Shown: piece after piece, positions 32,829 through 41,306 of the stretch
How positions within the stretch are numbered: position 1 is the stretch's first letter
Layout of the letters: the number at the start of each line of letters is the position of its first letter
From: Branchiostoma lanceolatum
Lineage: Eukaryota; Chordata; Leptocardii; Amphioxiformes; Branchiostomatidae
DNA length: 64,000 bases
Reading direction: 5' to 3'
NCBI RefSeq assembly: GCF_035083965.1
Contig: NC_089722.1
Location: forward strand, 28,418,642-28,482,641
The notes under the pieces: model-generated
The model's input: only the letters and a program-made list of their open reading frames with translations
Told to the model about the DNA's origin: nothing
The model's database searches: none
Program-made: the position numbers and the translations under genes

Positions 32829-33240
32829 TTATCATTAGGTATTGTGGTTATACGTAACGTTAACTACGTACGTACGTAGACTGTGGGGTCTGATATATGT
32901 TATCAGACGTTCAGCGTTATACGTAAGACTATCCCTACCTTTCAAACAACTTGAGCCTCCAAATTTCCCCGCTTCTTGCGACTGCGTTGAACCTACTGCA
33001 TGTGTAGCCGAAGTTTAACACGTCATAGTGGTCCAGGACGAGCGAGCGGAGAACCTGTTCCACTGTTTCATCTGCGAGAGAATTTATCGTCGCACCGGCC
33101 GCCATCTTGTATGTTTATGTGGACTGTTCCATTTAGTTCGGTTTTGAGGGAGAGAAAGTTTACGAATTTGAGTAAAAGTTGGGCAGATCAATGGAAGAGC
33201 GTGGTTTGCTTGAGTACATGCAAGAGAAATACACACTACA
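32829..33240. repeat. 412-bp direct repeat, copy 2 (second FBXO21 exon 1)
   Basis: Identical by eye to 29378-29789, offset 3451. It joins the truncated fifth 696-bp unit on the left and unique sequence (AGTCACAATAAACTC) on the right. Confidence 0.9.
32939..33105 (-). other. FBXO21: Duplicate FBXO21 coding exon 1
   Basis: This copy of exon 1 encodes the same 55 residues from ATG (33103-33105) to the same donor. Because unique sequence lies upstream of it, it may be the exon attached to the ancestral distal promoter, leaving the copy at 29488-29654 bypassed or used with an array-derived promoter. It could also be an assembly duplication. Confidence 0.8.
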
Positions 33241-33339
33241 AGTCACAATAAACTCAAAAGCATTGAATATTTGGAAGCATAGTCTTCATTGCATACGTAT
33301 ATACATGTACGTCACCACTGGATCGACAATATTGAATAT

Positions 33340-33570
33340 GAAAATATTAGGCGTTTCAGATGTCATTCCAACATCTTTCACCAGTGATGGATGATAGATG
33401 TTTACCTAAGATCTATGAAACATAGCGACATGCATTCATTTTTGTTTATTTAGAACACAAATATGTACGTCGCTATGTTCCGTACGTCTTAGGTAAACAT
33501 TTATTAATCCGTCACTGATGAAAGATGTTGGAAGGACATCTGAAACGTCTAATACATGTATATTCATATA
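33340..33570. mobile_element. Foldback element with two opposed hammerhead-like motifs
   Basis: The left side (33350-33390) read on the minus strand gives CTGGTGA, AAGATGTTGGAATGACATCT and GAAAC; the right side (33511-33549, plus) gives CTGATGA (33515-33521), a 6-bp AGATGT/ACATCT stem and GAAACGTC. A second inverted pair (ACCTAAGA / TCTTAGGT and ATAGCGAC / GTCGCTAT) lies between them. The right core is intact, but its expected stem I partners are not complementary. Confidence 0.5.
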
Positions 33571-33571
33571 A

Positions 33572-33785
33572 AGATAATTCAAACTCTACACAACTGGATA
33601 CAATTCGGAGATTTAATTCCGGACATTTCGAGTGACATCCATGAACCACTCTTCTTCAGCGTCACTAAAATGATTTTTTTCTTATTTCGTTTTATTTATT
33701 TTAGTGATGGATGTCACTAGAAACGTCCGGAACGATCTCCGAATTTTATCCAGTCGTAGAGTTTGAATTGTCTTTATATATTGTT
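33572..33785. mobile_element. Inverted-repeat element next to the foldback
   Basis: GATAATTCAAACTCTAC and CCGGACATTTCGAGTGACATC on the left are mirrored on the right by GTCACTAGAAACGTCCGG and GTAGAGTTTGAATTGTC. Minus-strand CTGAAGA (33653-33659) and CGAAATGTC (33622-33630) give a third hammerhead-like order, with GAAAT replacing GAAAC. Confidence 0.55.
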
Positions 33786-33960
33786 TACCCGGATGTCTAA
33801 CCTTCATAAACGTATGTGATATATTGATATTGTAATCCAGTGGTATAGATTGAATCTAATTATATTCTTCAATTTCCTGGATGACTAATATTCACATACG
33901 TACAACATGTCTTATATAGGCGAACCCGCGGGGGTTTGAAAACTAGTGGTGCCACCTTAT

Positions 33961-34176
33961 GCTTCAGTCCCATTTCCAATCCGGGGCCCGGACGGGCTGT
34001 TTACTAAAACGAAAAATAAATAAAAAAACATATCAAGAAAATATACAATATATGGTTAGGAGTAATTATTTTACATTTTGTGTCTTTTGTTGCCTTTTAT
34101 ATCATATCTTTCGTTCCAACAAGACCCCACTTGAAGCTGCCCGGCCGGGCCCCGGATTGGAAATCGGACCGAAGCC
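33961..34176. mobile_element. MITE with TTCCAATCCGGGGC ends
   Basis: GCTTCAGTCCCATTTCCAAT then CCGGGGCCCGG at the left is mirrored by CCGGGCCCCGGATTGG then AAATCGGACCGAAGC at the right, imperfect arms of about 35 bp around an AT-rich centre. Confidence 0.7.
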
Positions 34177-34270
34177 AGTACTCTGTGCAAAGCAAACTCC
34201 GCTGTCAGGGGCTGTAATCGTTAATGCGTCCCCGCCAGACGTTGGGCCGGCCACTATAGCGCGATTCAAT

Positions 34271-34437
34271 CAGGCTAGTTTAACCTCTACCAGCTGGCTC
34301 CGTGGATCGCTGAAAGAATAGTAGAAATCGGCCAAATAGAGAGTGGATAGTATGCAGCTAGGCGATATACAGTCGACGTCGGCCAATGGCCGAACTACTA
34401 CTATTTTTCCAGCGATCCGCGAAGCCTGGTAGTCTAT
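34271..34437. mobile_element. MITE with AGTAGAAAT / ACTACTATTTTTCC arms
   Basis: CTACCAGCTGGCTCCGTGGA and AGTAGAAATCGGCC at the left correspond to ACTACTATTTTTCCAGCGAT and AAGCCTGGTAG at the right. Related sequence occurs near 395-480 and at 35279-35460. Confidence 0.6.
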
Positions 34438-35000
34438 CAGACTAGTGCCACCTGTGGGGGGAGGTTCGAATCAGAGCTTGGTTGTGTTTATCTCATTGGA
34501 CTGCGCTAAATTGCGCCAGACATCCGCAAGGTGGCGCTAACTGCCAGTCAGCGCCAATCGGCGCAAATCCTCAAATTACGAATTTCTTTTTTAGTTAACA
34601 AGAAAAATCGAAATTGGCAAACTTTGATGAATGAACAAAATGGCCCGAACGGTGAACACCCTTTTATCACTGCAGTTATTTTTTTGATAAATTGTACATT
34701 GGTTTTTGATTAAGTGCCACCGATTCCAACAAATTTAACTTTTATTGAAACTGATCATGAGAATGTGATATTCCGAGCGTGGCCATTTGTTTGCATTGGC
34801 TCATAATCATCTAAGCTTTACCAAGTTTACGGAAGTGCATCGCACGTCAGTATGACCGCAAGGTTGGTGCAAATTCCTAGTGCAATTTGGTGCGGCCTAG
34901 TGAGATACCCGCGTAAGGAGTCCAGGCAGGTTATTATTGGCGTCTTGCTGCTAAAACTAGTCAGTGGATATCCGAATAAAGTATGAAAATTTATTCTTTT

Positions 35001-35100
35001 CAAATCTCCGAGCAGATCAATCGGTGGCAAAGTAGTATCAAAATGGTACTGGTTGGCCTTTTGATACTGCCTTGCCACCGATAGACCTGCTTGGAGATTT
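35001..35100. repeat. Foldback with AATCTCC..GCAGATC ends
   Basis: AAATCTCCGAGCAGATCAAT then CGGTGGCAA at the left is mirrored by TTGCCACCGATAGACCTGC then TTGGAGATTT at the right. The same end sequence bounds the foldback at 8575-8708. Confidence 0.7.
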
Positions 35101-35278
35101 TTCCACATCGTTAACGCACGTGTGGTATCACAGGCATATACGCAGCGGTTGACACCGTGCCTGAGCGCACGGTGTTTGCAATGCCCGCCAATGGTAAAAC
35201 ACAAAGTACCGAATATAACAATATGCATGGTGTTCAGATCACTGCAGCAGCTGAGCACAGTGAACTAATACTACTCTA

Positions 35279-35460
35279 ACAGGCCCCAGAGGTGGTTGGA
35301 AAGAGTAGAAATTGACCAAATAGACAGATTAACCGGCCGGTGAGTACAGTACAGTAGTAGTAAGTAGTACTATACTCCCGGCCGGCTAACTCCTCTGGCA
35401 TGTTATCTGTCTATTTGGCAAATTTCTACTCTTTACAGCCACATCTGGCAGAGGCTAACT
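35279..35460. mobile_element. MITE with AGAGTAGAAATT arms
   Basis: GGAAAGAGTAGAAATTGACC and AAATAGACAGAT at the left are mirrored by ATCTGTCTATTTGG and AAATTTCTACTCTTTACAGCC at the right. The centre includes a second inverted pair, ACCGGCCGG / CCGGCCGGC. Confidence 0.7.
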
Positions 35461-35604
35461 TAAACGACTTCCAGACCATTAACGTCACGGAGGGGAAAGG
35501 GACCGTGGGTGTCCTGGAAACTGCACGGCCTGTGTCTCTGTGAGGATGAGAAACTGCACGCCGGCGAGAATAACACCTCGATCAGCCATGTGCACACATT
35601 TTAG

Positions 35605-35846
35605 GACCCGTTCACTTCACACTTATGTATACGTATGTTCAAATCCGTATGAGTTGCGTGTCGACATATTTTTCGTTTTGCGGGGAATAAGTTGTTTTCT
35701 ACTTTGACACCGGTGACCGTTGTGTAGCCTGGTTATCGAACCGAAAAAAATACTTCTTCGCGATCGGTCGCAAACTCATCCTAAGAAAACAAGTGTTAAT
35801 ACGCAACTCATACGAACTTGAATATACGCACAAATGTGAACGGGCG
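35605..35846. mobile_element. MITE, CCTGTCACAC-related family, copy 2
   Basis: CCCGTTCACTTCACACTTATG at the left is mirrored by ACAAATGTGAACGGG at the right. The interior TTGTTTTCTACTTTGA and ATACGCAACTCAT match the copy at 7982-8213. Confidence 0.7.
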
Positions 35847-36370
35847 TTAAATGTTAGGAACACACTTACCGTATTGAATGAAACGGTCAATTCACTCATC
35901 AATCCATGTCCGTTTTCATTTTATTTCAGTCTCATCTTAGAGCACTTTCTGCCGCGGCTAGTCGAAACCGTCGTGATCAGTACGAACTTTCATTGCCAAA
36001 ATTTTGAAATTAAATTTGTTCCTTTATTTGTATTCTTAGTTTCAGTTTCAAATGTGTACCAGTTTCATTGACGTCGACATGACGTGTTTGATGAGGTATC
36101 CATGGTTACTTCACATGTTCAGACAGCTGAGTCGGGAGGAAGTTTAAAACAGAGACGTGGCAATGCCCTGAACTTGCCGGTCAGCTTCTTCAAACTGCAG
36201 CATTGGCACCTTTTTTCCAGCTGTAACTAGACTGTGCGCATGCGGCGTATGTAATTCACGTTAATAAAGCAACACATGACAAAGCAGGGTGCAGAACATT
36301 TTGAGATGCACACGGCCCGTTTTGCACACGGTACACACGGTCTCATGATCAAAATCTTCTACTTCAAACG

Positions 36371-36378
36371 GATAAAAA
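36371..36378 (+). promoter_or_regulatory. Possible TATA box of the cystatin-like gene
   Basis: GATAAAAA lies 58 bases upstream of the ATG at 36436, which would leave a very short 5' UTR. It is weak evidence for a core promoter. Confidence 0.3.
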
Positions 36379-36435
36379 GGGCAATCGGAGGGGATCATCG
36401 CTTCAGTCTGCTCTGCTGCATCGTGTGGAAACGAA

Positions 36436-38821
36436 ATGGAGGCAACGCTGAGTATCATTCTTCTTCTCGCAGCTTGTCTTAGCGTCAGAGCAGCGCCACG
36501 CTTCCTCGGGAGCTCCGCCAACGAGACGCATGAGTGGTCCAGCAACGAAGCCCGAGACTTCAACCCATGGGCTGCAGATCTGATCGAGGCAGCCGATGCT
36601 TCAGACCCGCAGACCTACCAGCTCCGGCATACTCTAACCATGGGCGGCACACGGTACGCCATCCTCACAAAGCTGAAGGAAGACGGCAGTTTGGAACATC
36701 AAGCCGCCAAAGCATCGAAGAGCAGTCTCGAGAGCAAGCCCCTAGACCGTCAACCTGACGACTACTCATCGACGGTAAGCCCCTTGGCGGAAGCGAGCAA
36801 ACAACTTCTCATAAAGGAACTCGGGGATGGCATCCAGTACATGGACGAGGAGGCCAGTCTGAACGAGACCCGGCGGGGCCCCGTGTACGACTGCGCTTTC
36901 AAGGTCTGGAACGACTCCTCCACGGCGGACAACGACAAGGTGGTCTACAGGGTGCTGCCGTGCAGACCTTCAGGTGAGTGTGTTGGGTTTATAGCCTGGA
37001 ATCCAGGCTATTGGGTTTAACCTTATAGGCAAGGCTCCACATGCACGTACACGGGACTGAAGGCGCCTTGGTTCTAACATGGACCTCAACATGCAGAAAG
37101 ACTTGATCATGACATACTGCCATCTTCATGTGTGTAACAATTTGTATGTTTCTACTACTACTCGGCAAGTATGCAGGCAGGGCTACTACTAGTATTGATG
37201 GTGCCTTGTGCACTGCCAGTAGTCACTTACCACAGATGTCGACAGAGCAAGGACATTCAATATAGTAGGTCAGAGTGATGTATGTGAGTAAAGTTTAGTA
37301 CCTATAGTTGCATTGGTCTGGTGTAGGTTCTGTTCTTTTGAGATGGCGGTAGTGAAAGTGTGTGTGTGCATTCCAGATTGAAAACCTTTACGGCTACAAC
37401 TACAACGCTATCAGAGCCCTACACATACAGTTTGTTGAATCAACACGCATAAGAAACAGAGTACAGCACACTATGGGAAATGTTCCGTAGCAGACCTTAG
37501 CGTGGTTCAATTTCCCTGATACCGTTTTCTGTCCATGTGCGAACACAGGAAATGTTAAATCTGAAAAGACATATGGTCAGGCTACCCAAGTGACTTCTGT
37601 CGATCGGACTTGTTCTAATCATTAGCCTCCTTTGCATGCTTTCTGGCCGGCGGCGGCGGCGTTTTTTTTTTTTTTGGGAGCGCTGATTTGTGATGTTCAA
37701 CATATCGGGGCCAGATTCTTTTGCTGGAGAAATCAAAATTACCGGCAAAAGAATCTGGCCCCGATATGTTGAAAACTCGTGAAACAGAGCTCCCCCGGAA
37801 TATGAACGCCGGCGCCGACCGAAAGAAGGCTACTCGTTAATTCTACTCATGTTGCAGCGGACACTAGCCTGAATTCAATCAAGCTCCTGTAACCGCTTGC
37901 CGCCCTGTAACCGCATAGCCGGGGAGGGGACAGAAATCCCCGGACAGCAGGAGTTTGCGTTATACAGACTAGCCTATTGCAATATTGTTTTTTTTTATAA
38001 AAAAAAAGATCTAAAAAAAAACTTGCGTCTTTCATTCCATTACAGGAAGGCACAACCTGGCTTCTGATGACAACGAAGAGTACATGACCTGCAAGTTCAC
38101 TATGGACCAAACCCTACGTCAAGCAGTACTGCAGAAAGCGGAACTCTACCTCCCCTGGTTAAACAACAACAAACCTCCTCCCAACGCCAGAAGCACTACA
38201 CAGATGAATCTCACCGGCCACGACGACGACTGGACGGCGCAGAACGGAAACCCCACGGAGAGATCCAGCGACGACGCCTCCGAATTCTCGAGCAATCCTA
38301 CGGACGAAGCCAGTAGCACTGAAACCTTTAAAGATGACAACAGCCAGTTTGTACACAAGGACGCCGACGAAGATCAACGGGCCCCGCCAAAGGCACAACC
38401 ACCTGTCAACAACTGTGTGAAAGAAAGATCGACAGCCAACGACGATGTCCACCGAAAAGCCTCATCTGTAGATGACTCCCCAACGAACAAAGTCGTCCGC
38501 GTCGAGATGTTCCGGCCGCATCGAAAGGTACCCATCCAGTTTGACGCTCAAGCAACGGATGGCCACTGTGGCCGCGCCGTGGACGCGCTGAAGATGGTTC
38601 AACGGTGGCAGAGGCGTCCATTCGACCCATCCAGCATAAAAATCCGCCTGCCAATGGAATGCGGTAAGACGGAGAACTGTATCAACGAACATTGTCTTTC
38701 TCCTGTTTACCTTCTGATCGCTTATACAGAAAAAGTTGGCCATTTGGAACCAGTAACCATGACGCCTGAAGTAATGAAGGGCTTTCTTGACATCATTTTA
38801 AGGCAAAGTGTGTCGGGCTGA
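36436..38821 (+). CDS. Secreted protein: cystatin-like domain plus TGF-beta-propeptide-like region
   Basis: Two exons (36436-36973 and 38046-38821) give 437 residues. Residues 1-20 are a signal peptide (SIILLLAACLSVRAA). PRFLG (21-25), the helix AADLIEAADASD, TLTMGGTRYAILTKL (QxVxG-like loop, glutamine lost) and the pair C153/C176 (YDCAFKVW, VLPC) follow the cystatin/fetuin pattern. Exon 2 begins with CKFTMDQTLRQAVLQKAELYL, very like the F-x-L...AEL-x-L-Y strand of TGF-beta propeptides, then an acidic Ser/Asp-rich insert (about 225-325). VVRVEMFRP, FDAQ, the helix ALKMVQRWQRRP and YLLIAYTEK resemble the remaining propeptide arm. No furin site or cystine-knot ligand follows; it ends at ILRQSVSG. 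N-glycosylation sites are N29, N143, N159 and N234. I recognise no named gene; both domain calls are pattern-based. Confidence 0.75.
37695..37772. repeat. 29-bp perfect-arm hairpin in the cystatin-like gene intron
   Basis: TTCAACATATCGGGGCCAGA then TTCTTTTGC (37695-37723) is mirrored exactly by GCAAAAGAA then TCTGGCCCCGATATGTTGAA (37744-37772), with a 20-base spacer. Confidence 0.85.
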
Positions 38822-39699
38822 TCATACTGCGCCTGCATGAAGTACCAATAAGGATCTACTGTATGTACCTTTGTAACTACACGATGGAATGACAAAACCC
38901 TATAAAATGTATAATACAACGATAAGAAGCCATCACTTACATGTAACAGGCTCTGACTGCCATTGCATTAGCTACCAAAATCACAGGTTTGCTGCTGGGT
39001 AGGTTGATGGAACATATATTATAATATATATATATTAGTCAAGTCCAATGCAATTGTATATATCTAGGACTTCTAATACATAGTGCCTTGTTCCCAACCC
39101 GTTTTTCTAAACTATTGACACGTGGACTCAGACATACGTCCATTTAATAGACTTAGTACTTTTCAGATCGCCTTTTTTCATTCTATTGACTGGTGGACTG
39201 AAAGGTCCACTTAATTAAGCATTGCTTGTACAAACGCATATGTTGCCGTGAAGACAGCTGTAGTAACTTGCCTATAATTTGAAAGAGAGACAATGTAACA
39301 TGCAACATTTGGACCAACTTCTGTCGGGCACAGTGCACCATAAATGTTATGATTTTGTTGCTTAAGTTGAGTTGTCACAAATACAATGCTGCTTGAAATG
39401 TTCGTTATTTGAAGAATACATATCCAAGATGTATAAAACTCTTGAAGTCTTCTTGTCTTTTTTTCAAGTGTCTGAAGCTAGCATACATTAGCTACCCAAG
39501 CTGTGACAGGAAATAGTGAGGTGATGGTGCCAATGAAACTTTCCCTCTCATGTCAGCTAGACTACATAATTATAATGCAACCAAACTTCCTCTAGAACCA
39601 CAAGACCCAACGTAATATGACTTTGTCACATATTCCCACCCAACAAATGCAAAAATGGTACACATGAGAAAGAGACACACAAGATTAACAGTTACTGGT

Positions 39700-39960
39700 C
39701 AATAGCAACACTGCAAGCTGGTCTTGTGCCTAGGGTTGTTGACTTAGTGTTCTGGGTTCGAATCCATAGCCGGTCCTAATGTTGTGCCCTTAGAAAAGGC
39801 ATTTAAAACCTATTTCCTGACAAGTAAGATGAGCCCCTACTTTAGGTTAGGGATGTAAAACCGGAGGCCGTGTTTGAGGATAGCCACACCTCAATCACGT
39901 TTAAGATCCCATCACACATATCGAAAAGAGTAGGAGTCCATCCCGGTTTGAGTGGATCAA
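39700..39960 (+). mobile_element. tRNA-derived SINE-like repeat
   Basis: A polymerase III B box, GGTTCGAATCC, lies at 39755-39765. GTTGTGCCCTTAGAAAAGGCA follows about 15 bases later and corresponds to the post-B-box segment of the copy at 40370-40600. Boundaries are approximate. Confidence 0.6.
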
Positions 39961-40369
39961 ACCTTACAGTCCAGTCTTACTGAGCTTATACTTACTGTAC
40001 AAAACTGGTCCATCATGCCTGAAGGTGGTTTACCATTTGTGCAAAACAAACAAACATTTACATTTGATTTACATGGCTTCATATTAATAATCATAGAATG
40101 TTGGGATTTACTATGACTTAACAAATCTGTAAAAAATTCAATAAGAGGAACCATTTGATAGAGAAATTCTGCTAAAATGATTAGCAAAAGGCTATAACTG
40201 AAAATAAAAAAGGCTAATGTTTGAGGGGAGCACACTTAATAATAATGGTTTTTATTGGTCAGAAATTACCTGTGCAATGGCAGCCTTTTTAGTGCTGAAT
40301 TGGTGCAGGGTTTACAATCACATAATACACACATGGGCAACAGATACATATTTGCTCCACACTTGCAAT

Positions 40370-40600
40370 TTGTGGAACCGTCGCAAGGGTCTGGGTGGCT
40401 GCCATTCGGTGCCACCAGGTGACCTCAATATGACCTTCCCCAACCAAAGTCAGGTGCCCATTCACTCCTGAGTGAAGTGAGGAAAGTCCTGCAAAGTGCC
40501 TTTCCCAAGGGCACAAGATCGGTGACATGACAGGATTCGAACCCGGGACCACTTGACTCGTTACATGACTCTTATCTACAAGAGTGGGCACACCCTGATT
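40370..40600 (-). mobile_element. tRNA-derived SINE-like repeat
   Basis: On the minus strand GGTTCGAATCC (40533-40543) is a B box, followed by TGTCATGTCACCGATCTTGT and GCCCTTGGGAAAGGCA. A plus-strand stretch, CTGAGTGAAGTGAGGAAAGT, also matches the fragment near 18850. Confidence 0.6.
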
Positions 40601-40979
40601 GTGTAGTTCAAACCAATAAGTCCATTTTACACAGCTGGTTCTTTCAAAAGTACAAGTGTTTTGGCCATGCTATACAAACAGGACAAACACAAAATATTCA
40701 CTCAGACTCATTATACCAAATTATTCTGTCAAGTCATTTCATTCTTTAAATTTAATGCCTTACAAGGACAAGATCAAATTACACAGTCATGTATCTGTAT
40801 ATACAAAGTGGAAACAGAATACGTGTATCCCAGACATGTAAGACTAAGATACAACAATAGTCACATAAGAAAGGGGAGCTATACAACAGATAGAATTCTT
40901 TTTATCTGGCAATATTTACAAAAAAAGCTCTTGTACTCCATGGAGGTTTAGTCCTACCATATCAAAGATACGCCAAAAA

Positions 40980-41170
40980 TAGTTACTCAAGCAACTGGAT
41001 AAAATCTTGAAACAGTCAGACGTTTCAGACAGCATTCGCTATCTTGCGTCAGTGACTATGGAAAGATCTGGCAGAACTAGGTTTTATACCGAAACTCTGA
41101 ATAGATATGTTAATGAAGTGAAGACAATTTCAGAAGGTTCAAAATTTTATCCAGTTGCTTGAGTAACTAT
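40980..41170 (-). mobile_element. Foldback element with a near-complete hammerhead-like motif
   Basis: AGTTACTCAAGCAACTGGAT and ATCCAGTTGCTTGAGTAACT bound the element as terminal inverted repeats. On the minus strand AGTCA, CTGACGC (41052-41046), a 7-bp AGATAGC/GCTGTCT stem closed by GAAT, GAAACGTC and TGACT follow in order, so stem I pairs perfectly over 5 bp. The core is wrong at its last base (A9 to C). GGATGTCTAACCTTCATCAA follows at about 41192; the same tail occurs near 11392, 33791 and 48782. Confidence 0.5.
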
Positions 41171-41306
41171 TTTTGACATATCTTATTGCCTGGATGTCTA
41201 ACCTTCATCAACATATCGAAGATGTTTATTAGCAACAGTAGCTAACCTAGGAAAGCAACAAGACATCACTCTAAGAGGGAAACATGCGTATGTACATCTA
41301 TTGATC

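Larger units (their letters stand above)
38822..41306. other. Intergenic spacer with SINE-like repeats
   Basis: No coding exon is recognised between the cystatin-like gene (+) and TMEM17 (-), which are arranged tail-to-tail. The spacer contains two tRNA-derived SINE-like copies and a foldback, listed separately; the remainder is AT-rich. Confidence 0.6.

Noticed and set aside
32939-33105. Calling the second FBXO21 exon 1 a pseudogene
   Set aside because: It is identical to the other copy, has an intact start and donor, and unique sequence upstream, so it may be the one in use.
39700-40600. True tRNA genes, suggested by two B-box sequences
   Set aside because: No cloverleaf or A box at proper spacing could be drawn, and both share non-tRNA tails, so they are SINE-like.
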